From NCBI RefSeq assembly GCF_032818155.1, contig NZ_CP102590.1:124001-188000 (forward strand): DNA of 64,000 nucleotides, given 5' to 3'. A model generated the notes under the pieces. It saw only the letters and a program-made list of their open reading frames with translations. It was not told the origin of the DNA and did no database searches. The stretch's first letter is position 1. Each line of letters begins with the position of its first letter. Of this stretch, positions 53,337 through 61,283 are shown piece by piece. This DNA comes from Niallia taxi (GTDB lineage: Bacteria; Bacillota; Bacilli; Bacillales; Cytobacillaceae). Made by a program: the position numbers and the translations under genes.

Positions 53337-53555
53337 TTGGCAGGTTTTGAATTACAAAACAGCATAATAAACAACATCATAAAGGAAGAAAGATTTGTAA
53401 CCGTCTATACAACCAAAAAAGGTGTTCCCATCCGCTGCAAAATAACGGGAAATGATAAGTTCACATTATTGCTGGACGTGGAAGGCAAACAGCAATTAGT
53501 GTTTAAAAGCGGGATCAGCACGATTTTAGCAGGTAAACAGGTAATAAAATTTTAA
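53337..53555 (+). CDS. Divergent Hfq-like (Sm fold) protein
   Basis: 72 residues with the Hfq fold in order: N-terminal helix ELQNSIINNIIKE, Sm1 strands FVTVYTTKKGVPIRCKITGNDKFTLLLD and Sm2 EGKQQLVFKSGISTI. Bacillus Hfq has QxxFLNxIRKE, LRGxVKGFDNFTVLL and QQLIYKHAIST. The proximal-face YKH is replaced by FKS, and the Phe of KGFDNF is lost (TGNDKF), so RNA specificity may differ. TTG 53337 (10 nt after GGGGA) is preferred to ATG 53328, which almost touches that site. Confidence 0.8.
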   Translation: MAGFELQNSIINNIIKEERFVTVYTTKKGVPIRCKITGNDKFTLLLDVEGKQQLVFKSGISTILAGKQVIKF

Positions 53556-53562
53556 TGAAAAA

Positions 53563-53594
53563 AATAACTCCCTACTGCGTAGTAGGGGGTTATA
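53563..53594. terminator. Terminator hairpin between hfq-like gene and DUF3231
   Basis: ATAAC-CCCTACT / AGTAGGG-GTTAT interrupted stem serving both convergent genes; T run poor. Confidence 0.7.
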
Positions 53595-54596
53595 TCATTT
53601 AGTCAGCTTATTCCGATCCTCCATTTGTGGAGGCTCCTCCATCCACCCGTTCTTAATCATAATTTTCCCGCCATCTTGCGCAAATGTGTATATGTCTTTT
53701 GCAAGTAGTGACATTTTTGTAGGAAGATCATTGCGCAAGCTGAATGCACCGCCTAATGCATTTGTTCCAAGTCCAAATGAAGTTAATAAGCTAGTATTAT
53801 ACATCATTAATTTGTCTGAAAAAGGCGCGACTTTGGAGGCAGTTGCTTTTCCTGCATGGGTTGCTGGAGGTTCTATATAGCTGTGCCGCAGAAATTCTCC
53901 TAGATCAACCTCGATTTTTTTTGATAATTTCATGCCTTTAACAAGGTAGTCTTGAACAGCTTTGTTTTCCGCTACTTGAGCAAACCCAATCATTAATTGC
54001 ATACCTACAAGATTTGTTTCAATTGCATGATGAATGAGTGAAACCTCTATCGTATTTAAAGACCTTTTTTCACCTAACAAACCAAAACCATTTCTGTATT
54101 GATTTTCTTGCACAAAATGCACTTCTTTTGGCATGGAAACAAATGGTGGCCGAACTAAAACGCCTTTCTTTAACAAATATTGTGTTACTTGGTTGTTAAT
54201 TGCTTGTGATTCAGCCGTCAAACTAATAAAAAGATTATTAATATCCTCCCGATAGGAAATCCCACAAAAAAGGGAAAATAAGCTCATTTCCACTTTCGTC
54301 ATCATATGTAAATACATGATGTCAAAAAGGAAATCAAACAGCTTAGGTACACCATTATTGACATCATTCGCAGTAAAACCGATTGGGATTGCAGCTCCTT
54401 CTTCCTTGAAAATTTCCGTAATCAAATCAACTGCTTTAATAGTGCTATCATAATGCATTTGTAAAAGCGGCTTCGCTTCCACATCAGCATGCTCTATAAA
54501 ATGTTCCAGCATTCTTAGCAACATCGTTTTTTCTTGATACGTCATCCATAAATTCGCCAATTCAGATGATGTAATTGGAACTTCACGTGAAGTCAT
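53595..54596 (-). CDS. DUF3231 family protein
   Basis: 333 residues with two DUF3231 halves (about 8-165 and 175-325), each a ferritin-like helical bundle. Seen in the first: SSELANLWMTYQEKTMLLRMLEHFIEHAD; in the second: LNTIEVSLIHHAIETNLVGMQLMIGFAQVAENKAVQDYLVKGMKLSKK. Typical of spore formers, where family members are often abundant and possibly sporulation associated. GGGAGG ahead of the ATG. Function unknown. Confidence 0.88.
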   Translation of the reverse strand: MTSREVPITSSELANLWMTYQEKTMLLRMLEHFIEHADVEAKPLLQMHYDSTIKAVDLITEIFKEEGAAIPIGFTANDVNNGVPKLFDFLFDIMYLHMMTKVEMSLFSLFCGISYREDINNLFISLTAESQAINNQVTQYLLKKGVLVRPPFVSMPKEVHFVQENQYRNGFGLLGEKRSLNTIEVSLIHHAIETNLVGMQLMIGFAQVAENKAVQDYLVKGMKLSKKIEVDLGEFLRHSYIEPPATHAGKATASKVAPFSDKLMMYNTSLLTSFGLGTNALGGAFSLRNDLPTKMSLLAKDIYTFAQDGGKIMIKNGWMEEPPQMEDRNKLTK

Positions 54597-54777
54597 ATTA
54601 ATGCCTCCCTAGTTTTATTCATTTATTTTAACCACAATAAAATATTTTACTAAAATAAATTTCGGGAGGGAAAGGACAAGTGCTGATACAAGGATGGACA
54701 AGAGGCATAGGATAATATCAGGATAATTCATCACATATCTCTATGTATGAAAACCCCAAACTCCTTTAACATCCTTT

Positions 54778-54808
54778 GAGATGCGCTTATGCGCATCTCT
54801 TTTTTTTG
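54778..54808 (+). terminator. Orphan intrinsic terminator
   Basis: Perfect GAGATGCGC / GCGCATCTC stem, 4-nt loop and eight Ts on the plus strand, yet no plus-strand gene lies upstream since the DUF3231 gene points the other way. Confidence 0.85.
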
Positions 54809-54875
54809 AATATTTCTTAGTGTACCAACACTCCTTTGCTCGATAAAAGCTTGAAAGCATAACTGTAAAAACACA

Positions 54876-54889
54876 TGAAAGCGTTAATT
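54876..54889 (+). promoter_or_regulatory. cre-like site before YitT gene
   Basis: TGAAAGCGTTAATT matches 12 of 14 positions of the catabolite-responsive element and is part of a palindrome AAAGCG/CGCTTT, 61 nt before the start codon. Confidence 0.45.
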
Positions 54890-54950
54890 CGCTTTATTGC
54901 ACTAAAGTGAATTTCTGTTTATAATGGCTTGAAAGAAAGGTGGGAATAGT

Positions 54951-55805
54951 TTGAAACAAATAAATTATTATACGTCACTAGTGGTAGGCACTCTTATTAT
55001 TTCTTTATCATTTACCTTATTACAGGGCCCGAATCAAATTGCTTCTGGAGGGCTTACAGGTGCATCGCTAATTATAAGCAATATATTACACTTGCCTTCA
55101 TCCTTGGTTTTATGGGGAGCTACAGTATTTTTATTATTAGTTTGCTCTTATTTTCTAGGAATACAATTGTTGGTGAAATCTATTGTCGGTTCACTGTTAA
55201 TACCGCTTTTCGTCTATTTAACGAATGGGATGCCGGTTCTAACAAATGATCCATTATTGGCATCGATATTTGGTGGATTAGGTGTTGGGATTGGATTAGG
55301 TATTGTCTTCCGTGCAGGTGGTAATACAGGAGGATTCACATTAATCGCACAATTGCTTTTTCAGTTAAAATCGGTTAAGCACAGCACAACGGTACTATGC
55401 TTGGATGCACTTGTTATGATTGCTGGTGGAATAGTGTTTTCGCCTGAAAATGCATTGTACGCCTTAGTTGGAGCCTTCATAACACGTAAAACAATGGATG
55501 TCATCCAAGGTAATAAAAAGGGTTCAAAAGTTGCGTACATTATCTCTTCCAAGGAGTATGAAAATGAAATAAGCAATAAGGTATTACATAGGCTTGACAG
55601 AGGCTTAACAAAACTGACAGGGTCTGGCGGTTATACAAATACGGAAAGAATTATTATGATGATTGTCCTTCATCCATCAAAAGTAAATGACTTAAAAAAC
55701 CTGGTTCAAAGTATAGATCATCAGGCTTTTATTATTATGAGTGATGCAACTGAAGTGTTTGGCGAGGGGTTTAACTCTTCTGGACTTTCATTAGGAAAAG
55801 GTTAA
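54951..55805 (+). CDS. YitT family membrane protein (DUF161 + DUF2179)
   Basis: 284 residues. Five or six helices (about 5-170) with the glycine-rich motifs GPNQIASGGLTGASLII and GLGVGIGLGIVFRAGGNTGGFTLIA, then the cytoplasmic DUF2179 domain (about 195-275) with SKEYENEISNKVLHRLDRGLT and GGYTNTERIIMMIVL. TTG start after AAAGGTGGG. Family function unresolved; several paralogues are usual in bacilli. Confidence 0.92.
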   Translation: MKQINYYTSLVVGTLIISLSFTLLQGPNQIASGGLTGASLIISNILHLPSSLVLWGATVFLLLVCSYFLGIQLLVKSIVGSLLIPLFVYLTNGMPVLTNDPLLASIFGGLGVGIGLGIVFRAGGNTGGFTLIAQLLFQLKSVKHSTTVLCLDALVMIAGGIVFSPENALYALVGAFITRKTMDVIQGNKKGSKVAYIISSKEYENEISNKVLHRLDRGLTKLTGSGGYTNTERIIMMIVLHPSKVNDLKNLVQSIDHQAFIIMSDATEVFGEGFNSSGLSLGKG

Positions 55806-55940
55806 GGAAGTATAACAAAGACTTGTGCACAAGAATGTCATAAAGGAATGAAAAAAGCTGCTAAAGAATACTTATTAATAACTAATCAGGGGCAATATAA
55901 TTAGTATCTCTATTGAAAATAGTTTATGAAGGGATGATGA

Positions 55941-56369
55941 ATGATGAAAATATCAACAACATGGACAGGCGGGATGGCGTTTTTAGGGAAAACACCTTCT
56001 GGACATGAATTAAAAATGGATGCTGCAGAACAAGTAGGTGGCAATAATACTGGTGCAAGGCCAACAGAATTACTTCTCCAAGCAGTCGCTGGTTGTACGG
56101 GAATAGATATCGTCTCAATTTTAAGTAAAATGCGTTTAGAAATAGTTTCCTTCGAAATGGAATTGAACGGTACACGTGCAGAGGATTATCCGCAGCGATT
56201 TACAGAGGTCCATATTCATTACTCACTTGAGGGTGATTTGCCCGAAGAAAAGGTAGTGCGTGCTATTCAACTTTCAAAGGATAAATATTGCTCAGTATCT
56301 AATTCCATAAACGCGAATATTACTGTCAGCTATTCCATTAATGATAAGGAGCGCAAACAGCTATCGTAA
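55941..56369 (+). CDS. OsmC family protein
   Basis: 142 residues. OsmC/Ohr fold with the redox-active Cys pair in LLQAVAGCTGIDIVSIL (about residue 52) and DKYCSVSNSI (about 115). The YhfA-like subgroup is suggested by the opening WTGGMAFLGKTPSGHELKMDA. Such enzymes reduce organic hydroperoxides or bind acyl groups. ATG 55941 follows GAAGGG by 7 nt; ATG 55944 is also possible. Confidence 0.9.
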   Translation: MMKISTTWTGGMAFLGKTPSGHELKMDAAEQVGGNNTGARPTELLLQAVAGCTGIDIVSILSKMRLEIVSFEMELNGTRAEDYPQRFTEVHIHYSLEGDLPEEKVVRAIQLSKDKYCSVSNSINANITVSYSINDKERKQLS

Positions 56370-56455
56370 TTTAGTGATTAATTTCATGAAAATGGTATCC
56401 TCTCGTTGCAACAGCATAAAATCCTCCTATATAATATTTTTTTTGGAGGTGCAAA

Positions 56456-56884
56456 ATGCAGGAAGGGCAAATTCGAGCAATTGTTATATGTGTATTTAAC
56501 AAAAATGATACAATCCTAGTATGTGAAGGCTTTGATGAGGTTAAGCAGGAGTATTATTACCGGCCGATTGGCGGTGGAATTGAATTCGGAGAAACAAGTA
56601 AGGAAGCATTAATTCGGGAAGTACAGGAAGAAATTAATGCAAAGATAGAGCATGTAAAGTATTTAGGGACAATTGAAAATATCTTTTCATATAATGGGAT
56701 GCATGGACATGAAATGGTTACAGTTTACGATGCCATGTTTGTAGATGAAACATTTTATGAAAAACCTGTCTTTTTTGGCCAGGAGGATAATGGAGAAACA
56801 TTTAAACTGCTATGGAAACCTATTAGTGATTTCGGAACAGGAAGGTTAAGATTAGTTCCAGAGAATTTGCTACGGTTGCTGTAA
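56456..56884 (+). CDS. Nudix hydrolase
   Basis: 142 residues. Nudix box GGGIEFGETSKEALIREVQEE (reading G-x5-E-x7-REVQEE) with all catalytic Glu present. Hydrolyses a nucleoside diphosphate linked to another moiety; substrate not readable. GGAGG is 7 nt before the ATG. Confidence 0.95.
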   Translation: MQEGQIRAIVICVFNKNDTILVCEGFDEVKQEYYYRPIGGGIEFGETSKEALIREVQEEINAKIEHVKYLGTIENIFSYNGMHGHEMVTVYDAMFVDETFYEKPVFFGQEDNGETFKLLWKPISDFGTGRLRLVPENLLRLL

Positions 56885-56975
56885 GAAGCATTTTACTTTG
56901 TATAAAATTGTCCTTTTTTACAAAATATATATATAAATTATTTATTTCATTCATCGAATGAAGGTGGGTTGATTT

Positions 56976-57431
56976 ATGTATGTATTATGGATAACTTTTG
57001 CTATCTTGATTATTGTCCTATTTGTTATGCCGAAAAGGTTAACGTGGCGGGAAAATATCCTTGCCATTTCAGTTGTAAGCTATTGTGCTTGGATTGCCCA
57101 TTTTCTTATCGCCGTAAAACTAGATTACGTAGATTTCGGCCCAACAAAAGAGGTAGAGTATACGGATTTTTTTCTAGTGACACTTATACCTCCATTACTT
57201 GCGATTACATATTTAAACTATTTAAAAAATAACCATTATATTATGTATGCTGTTATTTGGTCGGTAGGATCTTTTTTAATTGAGTATTTACTATCTCTAT
57301 CAGGATTTATGAAGCATTATGAGTGGAGGTTATGGTATTCCTTGCCTGTTTACCTTCTTTGCTATTTAGGATTAAGAGTAGTGTACAATAAATTGATAAA
57401 ATGTCCTTCGCAGGTTTCGTCAGAAAATTGA
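56976..57431 (+). CDS. CBO0543-like membrane protein, third copy
   Basis: 151 residues, five helices. Family-like segments: CAWIAHFLIAVKLDYVDFGPTKEVEYTDFFLVTLIPPLLAITYLNY and the aromatic end HYEWRLWYSLPVYLLCYLGLRVVYNKLIK. More distant from the 33484/33972 pair than those are from each other. ATG 56976 follows GAAGGTGGG. Function unknown. Confidence 0.65.
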   Translation: MYVLWITFAILIIVLFVMPKRLTWRENILAISVVSYCAWIAHFLIAVKLDYVDFGPTKEVEYTDFFLVTLIPPLLAITYLNYLKNNHYIMYAVIWSVGSFLIEYLLSLSGFMKHYEWRLWYSLPVYLLCYLGLRVVYNKLIKCPSQVSSEN

Positions 57432-57506
57432 CATGTAAAAGGTTTACTTACTACTTGTTTTGAATTAAATTGAAATTATTCCTTTAAAAACCAATAAATA
57501 CCATGT

Positions 57507-57585
57507 TATAATAATAGTGTAGCTGTCGCATAAAAAATGTGGCAAGAAAAGAACTTCCACCTGTCCTACGTGGAAGTTCTTTTTT
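57507..57585 (+). ncRNA. Strong promoter followed at once by a terminator: attenuator or small RNA
   Basis: TGT-TATAAT (extended -10, hexamer 57507-57512) would start RNA near 57519. A stem AAAAGAACTTCCAC / GTGGAAGTTCTTTT (57547-57584) with a T-rich end follows after 30 nt, and only then the DUF3953-like gene at 57611. The product is either a short RNA of about 65 nt or an attenuated leader. Confidence 0.5.
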
Positions 57586-57610
57586 ATTATCAATTTTAGG
57601 AGAAAAAATA

Positions 57611-57811
57611 ATGAAACTTGTTGGATTTGTTATTGCAATCATTTCAATTATTATTGTCTTTTTTCAATATAATCTTGCAGTATTACTCTTTGGTACGGCA
57701 TTGGTCTTTTTTGGGATTGACGATCATAAATCAAAAAACAAGTCCCTTTCATACATCTTTATGACAGCTGGTTTTGTATTTATTATTGGAATCTTGATTA
57801 AAGGTCTTTGA
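57611..57811 (+). CDS. Two-helix membrane protein (DUF3953-like)
   Basis: 66 residues: helix 1 about 2-19, helix 2 about 22-36 and helix 3-like segment 47-64, with the loop FFGIDDHKSKNKSLSY in the middle. This fits DUF3953-type proteins of bacilli. ATG 57611 follows AGGAG; the longer frame from 57539 passes through the terminator stem and is unlikely to be translated. Function unknown. Confidence 0.65.
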   Translation: MKLVGFVIAIISIIIVFFQYNLAVLLFGTALVFFGIDDHKSKNKSLSYIFMTAGFVFIIGILIKGL

Positions 57812-57881
57812 TGTTGGCAGGAACGAATATTTTGTTTCTATTGAAATTATGCCTATAAAATTAGGATTTAAGTCTAAGGTG

Positions 57882-57918
57882 AAAACGAACTATTTTATCG
57901 GTTAATAGTTCGTTTTTT
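57882..57918 (+). terminator. Intrinsic terminator
   Basis: AAAACGAACTATT / AATAGTTCGTTTT stem and T run, 70 nt after the DUF3953-like gene. Confidence 0.85.
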
Positions 57919-58082
57919 GTATTTTCATTTTTTAAGTTCACCATTTATATATATTAGATTATGCATCTTTCTTTTTGTTACTGTAAATGCAGAAAATGAA
58001 ACCCATTTCAATGTTAATCCGTATACTTACTATCAGCAAAAAAAATTAATAGAAAAAGTAGCACTCAAATGGAGGTATTCTA

Positions 58083-58667
58083 ATGATTTCTGTTATTCCA
58101 TGGAAGTTCCATTCACTTATGCAAAGGACTACTGACAGTGGTTTTCCTATTTTAGATGCACAAGCAAACCAAATAGGATTAATTGAATTGTCGTTTGGAC
58201 TGTTTTCTAGAAAAAAGGAAGAAGGCAATTTATTTTCAAACAAAGAGGTTCTAGTAAGGCAAAATTGCATTACCCTGCAGGACAATCGCAAGGAGAATAT
58301 TGTCACCATCACATGCAATACGCGTCCTAGAACAATAGGTAATCAAGTACTAGAAAGAAAAGTCAATTATACTCATGATGGAGAGACACATACATTTCAT
58401 ATTGATTATCTTAATGCATCAGCTAAGTATTACTATCAATTTCATTTCAATGATGACACATATCAAGTGTTTTTTGACGATGATGGCTTAATATTTGAAA
58501 TCCAAAAAAATAGTGCGTTTGTTGCTAAATTTGAACAGGGCAATAACAATAAACAAAGTTATGAAGTAGAGGCTCATTACGAAAAGGATGTATGGCTGTG
58601 GCTCGCTTTGTTTGTTCATTTGCAGTATAACTTTCCAAGAAACAATGGCATTATATTTCGAGGATAA
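58083..58667 (+). CDS. Tubby C-terminal-like (LURP-one-related) domain protein
   Basis: 194 residues with many short strands and a hydrophobic C-terminal helix (WLWLALFVHLQYNF), the usual outline of bacterial tubby-like proteins, in which the last helix is threaded through the barrel. Segments such as DAQANQIGLIELSFGLFSRKK and FFDDDGLIFEIQKNSAFVAKFE resemble phospholipid scramblase-like repeats. GGAGGTATTCTA before the ATG. Cytosolic; function unknown. Confidence 0.6.
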   Translation: MISVIPWKFHSLMQRTTDSGFPILDAQANQIGLIELSFGLFSRKKEEGNLFSNKEVLVRQNCITLQDNRKENIVTITCNTRPRTIGNQVLERKVNYTHDGETHTFHIDYLNASAKYYYQFHFNDDTYQVFFDDDGLIFEIQKNSAFVAKFEQGNNNKQSYEVEAHYEKDVWLWLALFVHLQYNFPRNNGIIFRG

Positions 58668-58684
58668 TAATTATGCAAGAAGGA

Positions 58685-58714
58685 AAAACGACTACTTATG
58701 CAGTCGTTTTTTTT
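58685..58714 (+). terminator. Intrinsic terminator after tubby-like gene
   Basis: AAAACGACT / AGTCGTTTT stem with T8 tail. Confidence 0.85.
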
Positions 58715-58991
58715 ACTGTATATTCGCGGAAAACTGTAAATCTTATCTTAAAAAGAAGTGAGAATACTAAAACTGCGTGCGTTATTTCTGATCAACCGTA
58801 CAGTATGATTGCTAGTATTAAACTCCATTCCTTTTATCAAAGCTTAGATTCTACTTTGCTGTATGCGTTAACTTCTTTTGTTTAGTTAGCTAGTTAGTTG
58901 GGAATAAGTAACTATCCTAAAAGATAATAATGCGTGCATGAGCGCAAATACATACTATTTTCGGACAGGCATCGAAAGGGAAGGAGCATAC

Positions 58992-60530
58992 ATGAAGAAC
59001 AATGCAAAAGAAATAACAATCCCAAGAAGTATAGGCTATGGATTAACGGATATTATGGGAGGCGGAGCATTTACCATTATTTCAGCATGGCTGCTGTATT
59101 ACTACACAACCTTTGTTGGATTAACTCCTGTTGAGGGAGCATCTATCATTGCGATTGCTCGAATAGTTGATGCGATTGTCAGTCTTGCTATTGGCAGCAT
59201 AACAGATAATTTCTATAAATATAAAATCGGCAGGAAATTCGGCAGGAGAAGATTCTTTCTTTTAATTGGTGCTCCGTTAATGTTTACTTATATTTTGCTA
59301 TGGGTAACAGGCATGAATTACTGGTATTATTTAGTTAGTTATTTATTATTTGAAATAGTGATGGCATTAGTGTTAATTCCATGGGAAACATTACCGTCAG
59401 AAATGACAAAAGACTTTAATGGGCGCACGAAATTATCGACAGCCAGAATGTTCTTGTCCAGTTTAGGCGTGTTTTTAGCGACATTTATTCCTGGAAGACT
59501 AATTGCGTTCTTTGGTGAAGACAATGGCTATGCTTATTTTATTAATGCAGTTATTTTTGCCATTATATTTGCCATTTGTATCTTCATTTCTTATAAGGTT
59601 ACTTGGGAAAAACAGCTGAGTCCTGAAGAAGAACGAGAGTGGATAAATAGAAGTAAAACAGGCGAACGAAAAGGTGCTAAAGAATTACTTGCAGCCTTTT
59701 CCGAAACGGTAAAAGCGTATATTTCCACTTTAAAAATCAGAAGTTTCAGAAAACATTTAATGATCTATTTATTTTCTTATACGGCAAAGGATGTATTTAA
59801 TGCTGTGTTTGTTTATTTCTGTGTATTTGCATTAAGTATTTCTTCGTCAGTAGCAGGAAATATGCTTTCTTTAAGCATCATTGGTATTCCTATTACAATT
59901 GTTGCTGGGTTCCTTATGATTAAAATTGGCCCAAACAGTTTATATAAGGTTTCTTATAGTTTGATGATTATGTGTTTAGCAGCCTTTTATGCAGTTTATG
60001 TTATAAAACCAGACTCGATGATAATGTACATATTTATTATTTCAGCTCTTTATCAAATAGGCAGAGCAATATTGGACTTTACTCCTTGGAATGTTTTCCC
60101 GTTTATTCCGGATATTGATGAAATTGTAACACAACAGCGACGTGAAGGTGTTTTTGCTGCAGTAATGACATTTACAAGAAAAAGTACTGTCGCGCTTGCA
60201 ACCTTCTTTGTAGGGATTATATTACAATTTGGTGGTTACACTGCTGGGGCAACGACGCAAACACCTCAGGCAGTTCAAACCATTGTATATACGATGGTAA
60301 TTGGTTCAACATTGCTTCTTATAGCAGCATTGGCAGTTGTATTTACCTTTAAGTTAAATAAAAATACACATCAAATTTTAGTGGCAGAGATTGATCGATT
60401 AAAAAATAACGGTTCTAAACGAGAGGTTGACCCAGAAACAAAAGCAGTAGTAGAAGACCTGACTGGATATAAATATGAAGATGTTTGGAAGGAAACGAAG
60501 GGAAATTCTATAAAATCTGCTTGCGGTTAA
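58992..60530 (+). CDS. GPH-type (glycoside-pentoside-hexuronide) cation symporter
   Basis: 512 residues, 12 helices. GPH/MelB features: SIGYGLTDIMGGGAFTIISAWLLYYYTTFVGL, RIVDAIVSLAIGSITDN with the cation-site Asp, RFGRRRFFLL loop as KFGRRRFFLLIGAP, and VLIPWETLPSEMT. ATG 58992 follows GGAAGGAG. Imports a sugar or glycoside with sodium or protons; the LacI gene and putative alpha-galactosidase 2-3 kb downstream suggest, but do not prove, an alpha-galactoside. C-terminal cytosolic tail about 50 residues. Confidence 0.9.
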   Translation: MKNNAKEITIPRSIGYGLTDIMGGGAFTIISAWLLYYYTTFVGLTPVEGASIIAIARIVDAIVSLAIGSITDNFYKYKIGRKFGRRRFFLLIGAPLMFTYILLWVTGMNYWYYLVSYLLFEIVMALVLIPWETLPSEMTKDFNGRTKLSTARMFLSSLGVFLATFIPGRLIAFFGEDNGYAYFINAVIFAIIFAICIFISYKVTWEKQLSPEEEREWINRSKTGERKGAKELLAAFSETVKAYISTLKIRSFRKHLMIYLFSYTAKDVFNAVFVYFCVFALSISSSVAGNMLSLSIIGIPITIVAGFLMIKIGPNSLYKVSYSLMIMCLAAFYAVYVIKPDSMIMYIFIISALYQIGRAILDFTPWNVFPFIPDIDEIVTQQRREGVFAAVMTFTRKSTVALATFFVGIILQFGGYTAGATTQTPQAVQTIVYTMVIGSTLLLIAALAVVFTFKLNKNTHQILVAEIDRLKNNGSKREVDPETKAVVEDLTGYKYEDVWKETKGNSIKSACG

Positions 60531-60681
60531 TACCATCATATCATAAGCTGCTAAAGGACATTGTCGTGTAAAAATAGACAAACCTTTGGCTTTTTTCTTG
60601 TCTTTAAAAGCTTAAGGAAAACAACCTGACCACTGACATGAAGAGGTGCGTTTTTTCATACTATATTTTGGGGGTGGGAAA

Positions 60682-61105
60682 ATGCCGCGAGTAAATTATA
60701 AAAGCTCGGATGATGAGAGCGGAAGCAGAAGGCGAAGGGCAACAAGGAATGTTATACGTTGGAAATGTTATTGTAAACCGCCTGAAAGCAAATTGCTCCG
60801 ACTTTGAAGGATTGCGAACAATTCCACAGGTTATATATCAGGTTCAAGGAAATAATTATTCATTTGAAGCCGTACAAAAAGGCAATGTTTTTTATCAAAG
60901 AGCGAGAACAGCAGAAAAAAAATTAGCAAAAATGAACTTGGATTATTGGCGAGATCATCCAGGAAAATTTGCTCTTTGGTATTTTAATCCATATGCTCCA
61001 TGTCCCCCGACTTGGTACGGTCAGCCTCAATCAGGTCAATATAAAAATCACTGTTATTATGAACCAAAGGCAGGCACGTGTGAAGGTGTTTATACAGGGG
61101 GATAA
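60682..61105 (+). pseudogene. cwlJ: cwlJ-type spore cortex hydrolase with 5' frameshift
   Basis: With GGGGTGGG and ATG 60682 the frame gives MPRVNYKSSD, the usual CwlJ start, but the expected DVDLLAR segment is missing and the rest (MRAEAEGEGQQGMLYVGNVI to TCEGVYTGG) lies in another frame that opens at 60710 without an RBS. The SleB/CwlJ hydrolase domain is otherwise complete, including catalytic Glu in AEAEGEG and the WYGQPQ, HCYYEP end. CwlJ normally degrades spore cortex in germination. Either a true mutation with loss of the N-terminus or an assembly error. Confidence 0.75.
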
Positions 61106-61123
61106 GCAAGGCTTCCATACTAT

Positions 61124-61163
61124 TAAGGGGATATTCCTGAACATGCAGGCAATCCCTTTTTTT
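61124..61163 (+). terminator. Intrinsic terminator after cwlJ
   Basis: AAGGGGAT..CTG / CAG..ATCCCTTT hairpin with T7. Confidence 0.7.
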
Positions 61164-61283
61164 AAAGGACTCTTAGAGAGCACCTGTTAGACTCATAATC
61201 TCTCTATCTATTTTATAAGTATATGTATATAATAATGGTGTGTATGACATGAAATAAGTTTAGTTAAAATTTAGGAGATTATA

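Larger units (their letters stand above)
54597..54950. other. 354-nt region with orphan terminator and a minute ORF
   Basis: GGGAGGG at 54664-54670 precedes GTG at 54680, opening an 11-codon frame (VLIQGWTRGIG) that stops at 54715, 63 nt before a strong terminator at 54778. No larger gene is present. It could encode a small RNA or peptide; no convincing promoter was identified. Confidence 0.35.

Noticed and set aside
57539..57610. N-terminal extension of the small membrane protein
   Set aside because: It would be encoded by the attenuator stem; the RBS AGGAG supports ATG 57611.
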